Origin: Coleophoma eucalyptorum
Taxonomy: Eukaryota > Ascomycota > Leotiomycetes > Helotiales > Dermateaceae
DNA: 64,000 bases
NCBI GenBank assembly: GCA_026120035.1
Contig: JALRME010000066.1
Location: 4,500-68,499, forward strand
Reading direction: 5' to 3'
The position numbers and the translations under genes were made by a program. Below are positions 1 to 11,279 of this stretch, in pieces. Each line of letters starts with the position of its first letter. Within the stretch, counting starts at the first letter, position 1. The notes beneath the pieces were generated by a model that ran no database searches, was not told the origin of the DNA, and worked only from the letters and a program-made list of their open reading frames with translations.

Positions 1-2
1 CC

Positions 3-392
3 GCGGCTGAAGAGCTGGAGGTGCAGGTGATGGAGGCGAGCAAGAAGAAACTCGGGGTCGACCATCCAGACACGCTGACGAGCATGGCCAACCTAGCGTC
101 GACGTACAGGAATCAAGGCCGGTGGGAGGAGGCTGAAGAGCTGGAGGTGCAGGTGATGGAGGCGAGCAAGAAGAAACTCGGGGTCGACCATCCAGACACG
201 CTGACCAGTATGAATAACTTGGCATTTACATGGAGAGGAACTAGCCGAGAAACTAAAGCTATAGAGCTTATGGAAGAATGTGTACAATCACAGATACGTG
301 TCTTAAGGCCTAATCACCCAGATACTCTATCATCTCTTAAAACTTTAGCTGCATGGAAGGCCGAGCAAGATCATATTGTATCAGCAGTTTAA
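3..392 (+). CDS. 3' end of a TPR-repeat protein (kinesin-light-chain type), 5' part outside the window
   Basis: The frame is open from base 3 to a TAA at 390-392 and has no start in the window, so this is a C-terminal piece of about 129 residues. It holds 42-residue tetratricopeptide units with the core LGVDHPDTLTSM and EEAEELE. The first two are almost identical in DNA at a 126-bp period (copies begin near bases 7 and 133). A third, divergent unit carries VLRPNHPDTLSSL, and a short tail follows. In filamentous fungi such near-identical TPR arrays often end NB-ARC or NACHT (NLR-like) proteins; that the missing N-terminus is of this type is inference. TPRs act as protein-binding scaffolds. The gene stops about 100 bp before a transposon relic. 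Confidence 0.75.
   Translation, partial: AAEELEVQVMEASKKKLGVDHPDTLTSMANLASTYRNQGRWEEAEELEVQVMEASKKKLGVDHPDTLTSMNNLAFTWRGTSRETKAIELMEECVQSQIRVLRPNHPDTLSSLKTLAAWKAEQDHIVSAV
7..258 (+). repeat. 126-bp tandem coding repeat (TPR units)
   Basis: Bases 7-132 and the stretch starting at 133 are nearly identical for about 80 bp, including GCTGAAGAGCTGGAGGTG at both starts. The second copy then diverges after roughly base 208 (gaccagtatgaataac against gacgagcatggccaac). Near-perfect DNA identity between neighbouring TPR units points to recent unit gain or homogenisation. Confidence 0.7.
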
Positions 393-493
393 ATTACATC
401 TAAAGATAAATAAATAATTTATAAGTATCCAAGAAGAACAGTAATAAACATATAATTACTACTAACATTGAGTTTATAGTTAATTAAAACAGT

Positions 494-1890
494 ATAACGT
501 GCGGGATAAGCGGATGGCCCGGACAAGCGAATGGCCCACCTGAGTAAAGAAATCGCGACTTTTGTCTTATATATTCATTTTCTTAACAACTAGTTATAGA
601 ATCTACTTCAAATGAAAGTCGTATTTTCCTTGCCCTCTAGGCTCTCGAAAATGACCTAACACTAAGTGTTAGGAAGGCTGCAGATATATATAACGCGCCT
701 CGTACGACCCTAAGGCGTCGTTATACTGGGAAACCTTCTTAAGTAAATATAACAGTCAAATCACGAAAGCTTATAAATCTAGAACAAGAGACTATTGTTC
801 AAAGACTACTGGACTTAGATTCCTAAGGATTTCCCGTACGAATTAGTGATGTTGAAGATATAGCCAATCTCCTCCTTCGTGAACGCGACGCGCTATCTGT
901 TGGAAAGAAATAGGCTACGAACTTTATAAAACGACAACCATAACTGAAAACATATCAAACGCGTTCGTACGATAATCAGAGAGCACTCTATAAGGATCTA
1001 GTAAAGATTTAAGCTTGATTTAAGCTTATAGAAAATTTTACAGCCAAATTTGGGATACGTGTCGAGGATATTTACAATTTTGACGAGACTGGGTTTCTGA
1101 TAGGATAAATTGGAACCACTATCGTTGTTATAAGCTTAGATCGTACGACTAAACCTAAGCTACGTCAGCCTGGTAATCGAGAATGGGTTATAGTTATTTA
1201 GGGACTTAATTTATAAGGTTAGGCTATTCCTCTATATATCGTTTTCAAAGGCAAAAATCACCTGGATTCCTAGTACCCTCGAGAGCAATTCCCAGCTGGC
1301 TGGAGGGCCGGTGTGTCCGAAAATAGCTGGACAGATAACAAAATATCTCTAGAATGGTTAGAGCACTTCAATAAATTTACTCGTACGAAGGTAGTTAGGA
1401 AATATCGTCTTCTTATCCTAGATGGTTATAAAAGTTATATCTCAGCTGAATTCTAGGAGTACTCTCGGACGAATAATATTCTTATACTTTGTATACCTTA
1501 TTATTCATTATACCTACTTCAGCCTTTGGATATTAGATGTTTTGGACCTTTAAAGAAGTCGTACGGTTGTTAAGCTAAGGATATAATGCATAACCGAATT
1601 TCTTATATTGCTAAGGAATCCTTAATACTAGCTTTTATACAAGCATTCTAGGCTACCTTTACTAAAACCAATATCCAGGGAGGTTTTAGAGGGATAGGAC
1701 TTGTTCCGTACGACCCGGAGAAAGTTCTATTAAAGCTAGATATCAAATTATCGACCCTAATACCTGAAAGCTCGCGTCCATCAACCTCTCATTCATAGGG
1801 TTGTAAAACACCACAAACAGCTAAAGAAGCAATTAAACAAGCAACTCTTATTAAGATAAGAGTAAGATTTTATGATATTATAGTAGTTAC
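494..1890 (+). mobile_element. Fot1/pogo-type DNA transposon relic, RIP-degraded
   Basis: A broken transposase can be read on the plus strand from about 650 to 1880. First comes a helix-turn-helix region (LSVRKAADIYNAPRTTLRRR), then a CENP-B-like segment around 800-950 (VEDIANLLL, KRQP). The DDE domain starts at NFDETGF (1076) and continues through KGKNHLDS, LLILDGYKS and PYYSLYLLQPLD, ending near KTPQTAKEAIKQATLI. More than ten in-frame TAA/TAG codons sit where CAA/CAG would be expected, the footprint of RIP. The left end at 494-545 carries two copies of AAGCGRATGGCCC 17 bp apart and looks like the terminal inverted repeat. No matching right end is visible, so the element appears truncated near 1890. 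It cannot encode an active enzyme. Confidence 0.85.
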
Positions 1891-2390
1891 TCTGCGGTCT
1901 GAACATAAAGCCTAGTGACTGTATTTTCATTGTCGATTTTGGGTCGCTATGTTGCAGGAGGAAACATAATAGATCCTTTATCTTAACAGTCATTATATCC
2001 TGCGCTGAAGGCCCTTGGTATCAGGTGTTGAAATTTCAAAATAGCTTGCGATAGACTAACCTGTGATTTGATTTCTCATTTCTGTCGGGACCATTGTTGA
2101 GGCCAAAGCTTGATCTACCTATATTGAGCACAATCCCTACAATGCGTAGGCAGAAGAAGCATACCAAAACTCATGTATGCAAATTGATCAGATGCAGTAG
2201 GCTCAGGGAATTGTAGGCCTGGTATTATCGCGATTTCGGCTTGCGTAGCTCGTGTAGTGCTGCAAGATGCATTTTCGAGAGCTTCTGTGCCTGGAATATA
2301 AACGGGCTGGGAGGGAGATGATGCTCGATTCTGGACTGTAGAGATGCATCAGTATGTAAACCGTGAGTAGTCCTTGGCGCGGCGTCGTCA
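1891..2390. other. No gene recognised
   Basis: Mixed-composition sequence right of the pogo relic. I see no conserved coding signal, repeat boundary or RNA gene. Confidence 0.5.
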
Positions 2391-2834
2391 CTAACCAGTA
2401 GTATTGCTCTTTTCAGTCGACTTTGAGGTCAAGGACGGTAAGAGCCTTTCCCTTTCCGCTAGTGCCACGATGTCTGAGAGAACTTTTGGGCAAACAGTAC
2501 TTTTCCACCAGGTGAAAAGCTCGTCTGTAGCATCATTGGACTTCAAAGAGCCGAGTCTGGTCGGAGTCGTCGCCAAGCAGCAGAGCACAAAAACATCGCG
2601 AGACTTGTGCCAGGTGGATACTAGTACGCGACGAGCACGAACTTTGTTTGTGTTCCGAGAGAGCTTCTGAATTTCAAGCTGCGCTTCAATTAAATCTGTA
2701 CATCGCTTGATGCAATTAATATCACATTTCCGAAGGCGAAATAAGCCCGTAGTCAACGATTTGAGCTTCTCTTCTGCTAATTCACGTAGTTTCACGTTCG
2801 TGAGAATATCGTTTTCGTTGCGGATGTTCGGCAT
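2391..2834 (-). CDS. Hypothetical protein, 147 aa
   Basis: One uninterrupted minus-strand frame runs from ATG at 2834 to a stop at 2391. The frame stays open upstream to 2969, but the extra part is low-complexity Ser/Ala/Gln-rich, so I prefer the internal Met (MPNIRNENDILTN). The N-terminal 60 residues are charged and probably helical (LRELAEEKLKSL, LIEAQLEIQKLSR); a Trp and hydrophobic segments follow. No signal peptide, membrane segment or known motif is visible. I do not recognise a family. It lies between a transposon relic and a SINE-like repeat and could be an unclassified mobile-element remnant or chance. Confidence 0.3.
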   Translation of the reverse strand: MPNIRNENDILTNVKLRELAEEKLKSLTTGLFRLRKCDINCIKRCTDLIEAQLEIQKLSRNTNKVRARRVLVSTWHKSRDVFVLCCLATTPTRLGSLKSNDATDELFTWWKSTVCPKVLSDIVALAERERLLPSLTSKSTEKSNTTG

Positions 2835-3146
2835 TGTGTGGGGAAATTGGGGTTGAAGGGCGCGCGAGGCGGAGTGTGAGGCAAAATGCGAGGCACTTAC
2901 CTGCTTTGTAAGATTCTGTGAGGCAGATGATAAGGCAAGAGTCAGCGGAGTAGGTCGGAGCTGAGGCAAGACGAGAGTGTTGCCTTGGAAGACGAATAGG
3001 AGCTAGGCTATAAGCGCTGTAATACTTTGTCCCAACGTGTCAATAGATTGATTCGGTGTCTGATAGAGCTGATGTACTAGCGTGTGTGAGGAAATGCGAG
3101 GCCCTGTAAAATCTCCTGATTTTCAAGGCATCGGCTGAGCACTCCG
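2835..3146. other. No gene recognised
   Basis: Spacer between the hypothetical frame and the SINE-like repeat; nothing supported. Confidence 0.5.
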
Positions 3147-3412
3147 CCGAAGTTTCGAACTGTTTTTGTTTAAGCCCGTCAGAATAATAAATTTCCTGCA
3201 CCGATAATTTAGCGTGAGCCGGTAAAAATCAAACTCTGTTTTCGGTTCGCTAATATCTGATATCGTGCCTCAACTTCCTGCAAAGTTGACACCCTTATAA
3301 CAGCATTAGTTCTTCCAACCGTTTCTCATGTACTGTATCCTTCCAACTGTCACCAGAATAAATGACAAATCCGTCTACACACGCATTAGACCACTCTGCC
3401 ACACCGCCGTAT
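3147..3412 (-). repeat. Probable tRNA-derived SINE, copy 1
   Basis: Read on the minus strand from about 3410 downward, this begins like a serine/leucine tRNA: GGCGGTGTGGCAGAGTGGTC. It contains an RNA polymerase III A-box-like TGGCAGAGTGG (plus-strand 3391-3401). It is followed by about 200 bp of body without coding potential. The whole stretch aligns, with many substitutions, to 5830-6052 in the same orientation; shared blocks include CCGAAGTT at 3147/5830 and TCTACACACG near 3374/6012. A tRNA-like head plus a dispersed partner is the definition of a SINE. The divergence indicates old copies. Confidence 0.5.
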
Positions 3413-4740
3413 TTTATTTGTTTGATTGTTTCTAGTAAATCAAAAATATATCTTATAAACCCTAGCATGTAAGGCCGCTTTTTCCATTTAACTTTTTTTC
3501 ATAAAATTCCTGTAGCTTGGTTCCAGGAAACCTGTATCATAAATCGGCATCTCATATATTAATCAAATAAAACAGTTTCTGAATTATCAGCTTGATAATA
3601 AACATGACCCCTTTATTGGAGTATGAATACCATCATGGATTACTACACACCCTAGGTAGTTGTGCATGGCCTACATTACAAGCCTGTCTGTGATGGTTTC
3701 TGGCTTCTGCGCTCTTGTCGATGCACAGCTCTCCTATCTCTTGAGAAACCGATACTACTTCTACTTTCACTTTGACTTCTAAACTCTCATCGAAAGATTG
3801 AACCGGTCTCTAACCTGAATTTCTACCAGGAAATCGCTTTCTGTCCAATTCAACCCACTCTCTTTTCTTGCGATAGCAACCTAGTTCGATAACATGGACA
3901 TTTAGGACGACCTAGACCACATAGAAATGGAGGGCAATGTAGACTTTGCAGAGCATAAGGAGGCCGCGCAAATGGAGATCGATCTCTGAGCGCACATCAC
4001 GGAATATACAAAGGGCATCTACGATAGGATTTACAGATATTGGTTAGCGTATATACCCGATGTTCTATCTGAATCAATTGTAACCAATATTTAAAGGCTA
4101 CGATGCTAATTATAAAGAACTCAAGCCGACAGAGAGCTCTGATATTTTAGATGAACAACCGCCAATTTGGCTTAGAGCAATGCTCGGAAGCACAAGAAAG
4201 TCGGATACTTGGTCACACGCACAAAACCTACAAGACATATCTGCCAAAGGACACTGATGTCAACATTGGCCCCACATATCGTGGTAGCAAAGCTCCCAAT
4301 AGAACGTCGCTGCGAAACATGGCCCCAACTCATGACGCAGCTATCCCGACGTCTCTCAGCCCCGAGGTCCGAGAATCTGTCAACTCCGATCCAAAGCTTA
4401 TGGCCGCTGTTGTCGTACGCGAAGATATCATTCAGCAGATTACTGTTGCGAAGTAGAGACATTAATATGCTGAATCTGACCTGCTAAAGAACAAGAAAAA
4501 GGAAGCGACCAAGGCTGTAGACCGAATAAGAACTACTCTCGTGAAAACCAAGAGGAGGACGTGAGGAAACCGTGACTAGAGGAGACAAAGCAGTCGGTGT
4601 TAAAAAGAACCGACTAAGCCTGAGCCATCCGGTTTATTCACTGGAAATGCGATATCATCAAGTCTGTGGTCTTCGAAATGAAAGTCCGTAAGGGCTAGAA
4701 GAATGATGTGGGAGCTATGGACATGTTTGCTGATAACCAT
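3413..4740. other. Gene-free stretch, possibly holding a decayed coding sequence
   Basis: Short frames near 3894-4010 and 4151-4690 read like protein but are broken by several stops in every frame. No family was recognised. It may be an old pseudogene; I see no RNA gene. Confidence 0.35.
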
Positions 4741-5688
4741 TTAACCAACCTGTATTCCCAAACGCTCAGCAAGAGTAACAAATCCATTCTCATCCTCTTT
4801 AATCCGCATATCCGGAACCATTTCCTCTCGCAGCTCTGGGTTTTTTTCCTCCAGTGGTCTCTCAACATATATTGTATAGAATCCGCACGCCTTCGCACCT
4901 TTCAAATCACTTAGATGCGCGGCCACAAGTGCACACTCCTCGGGCTTTACGCCCATCTTCTCTGCGGCGCCGAGATATACCTTGGGGTTCGGCTTGAAGG
5001 ATTGGAACATGTCCGCAGAGTAAATATGCGTAAACGGGATGCTGCTACGCGCTACCAGATGTTCTAGTAAGTTGTTGTAGCAATTGCTAAGGGTTACAGT
5101 AGAGAACTTCCTATTAAGCAAGTCCAAGCCACGGCAGGTGTCGGGCCAGGGAGTTAGACGGTGCCAGACGAGGCCGAGATGTTTGAGTTGTGACTCGTCC
5201 CAGAGCGAACCCTCTCCGACTTGGAGCTCTGAAGTGCTAGCGTCTCCGCGGGGAATGATCAGGCCGCGGTGTGCGAGGAGTTTAGGCAGTAACTCAACAC
5301 GATGCTTATCCACTGCTCTCCAGTCTACGGTGTTGTGGTTTGCGATACTACTGCGAACGAATTTTTCCCCTTCTTTGTTCCATTCCTGCTCCGATTAGCA
5401 CTTGGACTCGCGATGATGTTATTCTGTTAGCCACCTACCGCACCGAACTCGAACCACTGCTCGTATGACTGCAAGAGAAATTAATTTACATTTAATGGGG
5501 GTGCTCAACTGACTGGGACATACCATCTTCGTCGTATTGGTTCGGACTTCACTACTTATTGACGACGCATCCGACTCCAGCGCCTCTCGAGCTGCTCTCC
5601 ACAACTCGTCTGCTACTGGCGTCCTTTGGGCTACACACGTCCCAAAGACGTCGAAGAAAAGGACGCGCAGTTGTGGTGTGGCTGTCAT
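4741..5688 (-). CDS. Type II haloacid dehalogenase-like hydrolase (HAD superfamily), 279 aa
   Basis: Three phase-0 exons fit: 5688-5524, 5468-5439 (10 codons) and 5385-4741, with introns of 55 and 53 nt that have GT and AG ends. The joined protein has the HAD motifs in order. Motif I is FFDVFGTC with nucleophile Asp13; motif II is TLSNC; the motif III lysine lies in SFKPNPKVYLGAAEKMG; motif IV is VAAHLSDLKGAKACGF. The cap portion carries SYEQWFEFGA and EWNKEGEKF. This pattern matches fungal 2-haloacid dehalogenase homologues, cytosolic enzymes that hydrolyse a C-halogen bond or a related ester through an aspartyl intermediate; the true substrate cannot be read from sequence. SINE-like repeats lie on both sides. 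Confidence 0.88.
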
Positions 5689-5829
5689 ACTGATCTTTCT
5701 TATTAAACTCAGATCGGAATATACTGATCTTGTATCCGTTCAAAAAGGGATGGAGGATGTATAGAAATGAAGGTCTGTCTCTCTGCCTACAACTATAACG
5801 ATAGGCGTTGACATATCTAGTTAGCTTTA

Positions 5830-6052
5830 CCGAAGTTCCGAGCCTGTCTTGGTCAAGCTCGTCGGAATTTTAAATATCCAGCGCCGGAACTTCAGCCCAA
5901 GGCGGTAAAAGCTGCCTCAACTGTACATCCTTAACACAGCACTGGTTCTCTCAACTATCTCATGCACCGACTCCTTCGAGTCGTGACTGAAGAACTAAAT
6001 GAATAAAGTTATCTACACACGTATTAGATGGTGCTGCTACTACACGGCCAGT
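5830..6052 (-). repeat. Probable tRNA-derived SINE, copy 2
   Basis: This is the divergent partner of the 3147-3412 repeat in the same orientation. The tRNA-like head (near 6010-6045, minus strand) is more decayed: TAGTAGCAGCACCATC stands where copy 1 has GTGTGGCAGAGTGGTC. A B-box-like ACTCGAAG lies around 5970-5985. No clear tail or target-site duplication is visible. Confidence 0.45.
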
Positions 6053-8798
6053 GCCTGTGAATTGAGCCTTGTATCCTAGTTTATAAAGTGCTGTCTTTCC
6101 TCGCTACTTTACCACTTTGTGGCTACCCTGAGCTGCTTCATGCTTCCCACAAATTTGGGCGCAGAATCGCGACATGGCAATCTCAATCCAGCCACTTCAG
6201 AGCCTAAAGTGTTAATACTTGGCCTTTCGAAAACTAATAATGTACTTCTAGTCACTAGTTATCAGACAAATCCGGACCAACATGGCCCACGAAGGCAAGG
6301 CTCTACAGAGCGTGGGGAAGACCATCATACTCCATAGCTCCTATTGATTCTGCTGATCTTTAGATAGCATCTACACTCTACAGCTCCAGTCGATTCTGAT
6401 GATTTCTTGTTCTCTGATTTTCGCCCAGAGAGTCTGCCTTGATTTGTTCCATCCTGCTTGGTTGTTCATAGGAATTACTTGTATACTATAGAGAACCATA
6501 AAAAGTTATGAAGAAGAGTTCATAGAGCCCGAGAATGAGGTGGGTCACCTTTAGTCTATGTTATAGAATGTACTGAAGGCATATAAAATAAGATGTAGCT
6601 CCCGTTTTCTTCTATCGTGTTGAAGCTGAAGTAGTCGTCAGCCAAGGCGCACTAGCTGCTCTTCTACACATGATTCAAATTTCTCAAATAGTTAAAAGGC
6701 AAAAATAGAGTGTGAAATTCACATTTTAGTATCGCTATAATGCTAAGCTAGAGGGAATAAAGGACTCATTAACCATAATATATTTGCTTTTAAAGCAGCG
6801 CAAGCTATAGATATACTTTATAATCGCTAAATAATTAACAGCTTACTTACAGTGGAGATATTTCCGACACAGCTTATTCTGTTATGATCGGAAGTGTGAA
6901 TATTTCCAGACAAGATATGAATAATAATAGAGTTAAACATAAAAGGGTAATTAGGGACAACAACACGATAGCCACAACACGGCAAAGGACAAAGTAGCTG
7001 AGTTAGAGACGCAACCCAATAAAGATCCGATGATGCAAGATCGGAAGCGACTAATCAAAGATCTGATATGGCTTGCCATTGCCAGTGTAGGTCTACGGAT
7101 CAGCATAATGCGTATGGATATTGTCTGTCATATAAATGGAGAATTGTATCCGTTGGAATCAAGACTGCTGTAATGCCAATTATTCCCTTTGTTGCCTTAT
7201 CAAATGACATAAACCCCGTCTCGGTAAAGGGATCCTAAACAGAGACTTTGGTGGCAAACTTTGGTGAAACAAGCGGAAATTTAGGTGCAGATATTTGAAT
7301 CAACTAGTAGATTCAGCTTTGAGAGGAATGATGAATAGGACCAAAATATAGAGAGAGCATCGCGAGAGGAAGAAAAGGCAGTATGATAGGTGTTCTATCT
7401 CGAATGAACACTGCTATGGGTTCATCGGGCTAGGTGCAGGTAGCTGAGGAAGTCATAGGAGACAACGACCTTTTCTTACCCTCGGACTCCTCAAGCGCAG
7501 TTCGCTACGCCCTCTAGCGGCTGTCCGAGGCCTCCAAAGTTCCAGCTTTGATACCCCCGGTTAATCGCCGGGTTTCCCTATCGTGGCTATCCGAGCAGTC
7601 AGGCCACAGAGTCGCAAGCTCGGCCCTGATCCTTCGTTGCCCTTTCCCGGCCCGTCCCTCGGACCGCAACCAGCACGATCCCGAGCAAAGGATCTATTTT
7701 AACAAATGAAGCATTGATCACGGAAAGCTGACCATCTTACACCGAATACAAGATCTAAGCCAGAATATTGGAGAGTTGGATAGTAATAATAAGGAGATAA
7801 ACATGGTTTGGAAATGCTAGTAAAATCTAACCATAACCAAAGAAAGTGGCCAGCAAGCATTGTTAATATTTAGCAGTAAAATAAAGTTGCCTCCAAGAAA
7901 TGTTGGGACGTGGAATAATTGCCTATAGATGATATTGAAAAGAGCATAGCCTGTCTAGAATGCCCAGCTTGTAGATTCTGTATATAATTCATCTCATCAA
8001 TTATGCAAACCATTCTACTCGTAAGCACTGAGCCGCGAAGCCGAAACTCTGAGCCATCCAAATATGCGTGAAGCGCTTCAAAATCTATTTGTTTCACCAT
8101 GAAGATCCATCATGCACCAACCTTGGAAATTAAGCATAATGGTTGGAAAATAAATCTTTCTCGAAGAGTTCTCAACTGATTTCTAGGAGGAACCACAGTA
8201 CCCATTACGAGGATAGTGGTCAAATACGAAGAGTTGCCTTTCGGAAATCGACTGTTGTTGCCTCTGAGTTATCGCATACTTGATACTTTATTCTCCACAT
8301 TAATCCCTCTCAGCCTGCGTTGCAACTTGGTTGAGTTCAGTTTCTTTGTAACAATTGGAGATTGTTAGAGGCACCTTTTAGTGCCTCAGGTTGCGACTTA
8401 CCCAACAGATTGCAAGAAGTCTACTGTCATTTCACTTTTTGAATAAATATTTCACAAAAGAAGCGTGCTTGTAACGCTACATGGAATGTCGGGTAGTCCC
8501 ATAATAGTCCCACTTACGTGTCGTCAGGTTACATAGAGTGAGCTTTGGCCTCGTCGCGGAAATGTACAAGCCATGCTAGGCATATTTGTTCGCTCAGCTT
8601 ACCACTTAAAGTCTATCTTTATCTCAAGTTCATGCCTAAGCTCAAAAGAATCTAGGCTTGCTTGTTCTATAATTTGTAGCTTGAATTGAAGCTCCAATGC
8701 CACTTCGCAGCACAAAATCTGCGTCTTCAGGTGTGCAAGCAGCTTTACGTCCTGACTTAGATTCACTCGGTCGTTGGTACCGGTGAATAATATGCAGC
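6053..8798. other. 2.7-kb gene-free stretch with one GC-rich island
   Basis: Mostly AT-rich sequence without an interpretable reading frame, RNA gene or repeat boundary. About 7440-7690 is distinctly GC-rich against its surroundings but gives no recognisable protein in any frame. The last few hundred bases form the upstream region of the carboxylesterase. Confidence 0.5.
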
Positions 8799-10821
8799 AT
8801 GAGATACATCAACACTTTCCTTGCGATTCTTACCCTCATTGCATGGAGAGGACTCAGTAATGCTACCACTCCATCGTCCACGGGAACGGTAGCAGCTCGA
8901 GCCCTGCCGACTGTGGACCTGGGTTATGCCATTCATAGAGCGACAATTAATGTACGTTATCATCATTTCAAAAGTGATTTCCATATAAAAGATTCAGAAA
9001 CCGGGCAATGTACCTCCATGGGAGCTTTGAACTTCTCTATAGATGGTTCAAAATCGTGGGGAAAAGAATTAACCGAAGCACTTCAAAATTGGAATTGTAC
9101 TGTTTGAGAGGGATTCTGAACCCATTAAGTAGTGTTTATTTAAGATTGCATCTTATGCTAATCATTATAATCAGGAAACTGGCGCATATTTCAACTTTTC
9201 AAATATTCGCTTTGCAGACCCACCACTTGGAGAACACAGATTTGCTGCTCCTATCGCCCCAAAAGGGAGGAACACGACAATCAACGATGGTCAGCAGGTC
9301 GCTGTTTGCCCGCAGGTAATTCAATTCTTGAAAATCTCTCTAAGCAATGATCTTCACTACAGTTCTAACATAACGCAACTATAGGGTGGCGTAACACATT
9401 CAGCTTTTGAGAACGAAGATTGTCTCTTTTTGGATGTTATAGTTCCCAAATCAATTTATAACCGGCCCATGGCAAAGGCTGCCAGAGGAGAGGACATAAT
9501 GTCAGCTTCGAAATCTACAGGAGGTGAGTTTTATGTGTCGAAACCTGTGTCATTAAAATCAAAAGGTTCAGAAGCAGAACTGACGAAATCAGCACCGGTG
9601 CTTGTCTGGATATATGGAGGTGGCTTTTCAATAGGCTCCAAGACGTACTGGGGAGCGGCCTCGGGCTTAATCGCACAGAGTCAGACCAGTGGTGGTGAGG
9701 GTGTGGTATACGTAGCATTCAACTACCGGCTTGGTTTGTTCGGCTTCTTGTCTGGACCAACATTCCAAACAGATGGTACTCCAAATGCAGGCCTTTACGA
9801 CCAGCGCCTAGCCCTAGATTGGATACAGAAGAATATCGGCCTTTTTGGTGGCGATCCTAAACGCGTGACAGTTATGGGCGAGAGTGCAGGAGGTGCAAGT
9901 ATCATGCACCAAATCACTGCATTCGGTGGACAGAGAGGCGCAGCTTTCCAGAAAGCAATAATCCAGAGTCCAGGATTTTCTCCGTTAACAAGCGAAAAGC
10001 AGATGGAAAGCTTTTTCCAGTCTGTACTTACATCTGCTTCTACAATTAGTAACAGCTCTGTGACTACTTTGTCACAACTTCGAAGTCTCTCTACGGTGGA
10101 ATTACAAGCCGCAAATTCTATAGTTCTTGAGACAAGGAACGGCCCAGGGATCTATCCTTTCGGACCTGCTGTTGATGGAGAACTGGTCCCTGCTCTCCCG
10201 GGGGTCCTTTTAGAAGAGGGAAAATTTGACAAGTCTGTTAAGGTTATGGTGGGCCACAATGAAGACGAAGGAAGAATATTCACGTCCCCAACAATAACCA
10301 CTGACGAGGCTTTTGCAAGCTTTCTCCAGTCGCAGCTACCCGATGCACAGCCATCCGTCTTGGCCTATATTGAAAACGTTCTTTATCCTCCGATTTACAA
10401 CGGATCAGAACCATACACCAACGAATTTGGTCGTGCCGATTTGATTACTTCTGAGTTCATTGTCACATGCAACACCCGCTTCATAAACTTAGCATACAAA
10501 AACCAAACATATGCCTACTTTTATACCATTCCCGTAGGACTCCATGCTGAAGATCTAGCTTATACATTTTTCAATGGCGACACATCCACAAATGACGAAG
10601 GCGGTCCGCCAGTTAATGCTACAATTGCTGTGCAATTTCAAAAATACCTTACCAACTTTGCGATGACTGGGGATCCAAATGGCAGAGGCGTTCGACATTT
10701 TCCTATTTATGGAGATAGAGCCACAGTTCTAGACATTGATTACACAGATTTAGGGCGCTCAGAAATGGATACTGTAGTAAATAATCGGTGTTTGTGGTGG
10801 CAACAAGCATTTTATGCTTAA
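8799..10821 (+). CDS. Secreted type-B carboxylesterase/lipase, 576 aa
   Basis: Three phase-0 exons fit: 8799-8951, 9175-9315 and 9385-10821. The start opens a typical signal peptide (MRYINTFLAILTLIAWRG, cleavage probably near SNA), so the enzyme is predicted to be secreted. The alpha/beta-hydrolase core shows NIRFADPPLGEHRF, the NEDCLFLDV disulfide region, the oxyanion segment YGGGFSIG and the nucleophile elbow GESAGG (Ser near residue 265). The acid is in NEDEGRIF and the His in GLHAEDLAYTF. Length and order match fungal COesterase (carboxylesterase type B) proteins that hydrolyse esters outside the cell. Intron 1 is long (223 nt) for this window. The substrate is unknown. Confidence 0.92.
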
Positions 10822-11279
10822 GATATTTATTAATAATTGATTACAGCTTGGTTGCATAAGAACCAAAGGATTTCAATTTCCGCATTTAATATTTGAAGAT
10901 AATAGACTGTTGAAAGAAAGGGGTCATGTGATCACACGACAGGCACCTACATGTAAATAGACCTCCAGGCAGTCCTTCACCTTCATTCTACAATTTCAAT
11001 GATACCTTCAATACAACCTCTCTATTGCCCTAGAATAGTTGCTTGCAACATAGACAATAGACATAAATAAAAAGCACAGCGTATGAACTACCGCATTATA
11101 AGTTTCCTTGTCTGCCTTTTCAACCTCAGTTACTCCTTCACGTACTGCTTCCCTTATCCGTCAAGTTGCTATATCCTTAGGCTTATTCCAGGTCTCGTAC
11201 AATAATGCGATATCTTCAATATAGTCTTTTTTACCGGCACTGTTCCAATCTTGTTATCCCGTATACTACTATAGGTCCA
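10822..11279. other. No gene recognised
   Basis: 3' flank of the carboxylesterase grading into RIP-like AT-rich sequence. Confidence 0.5.
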
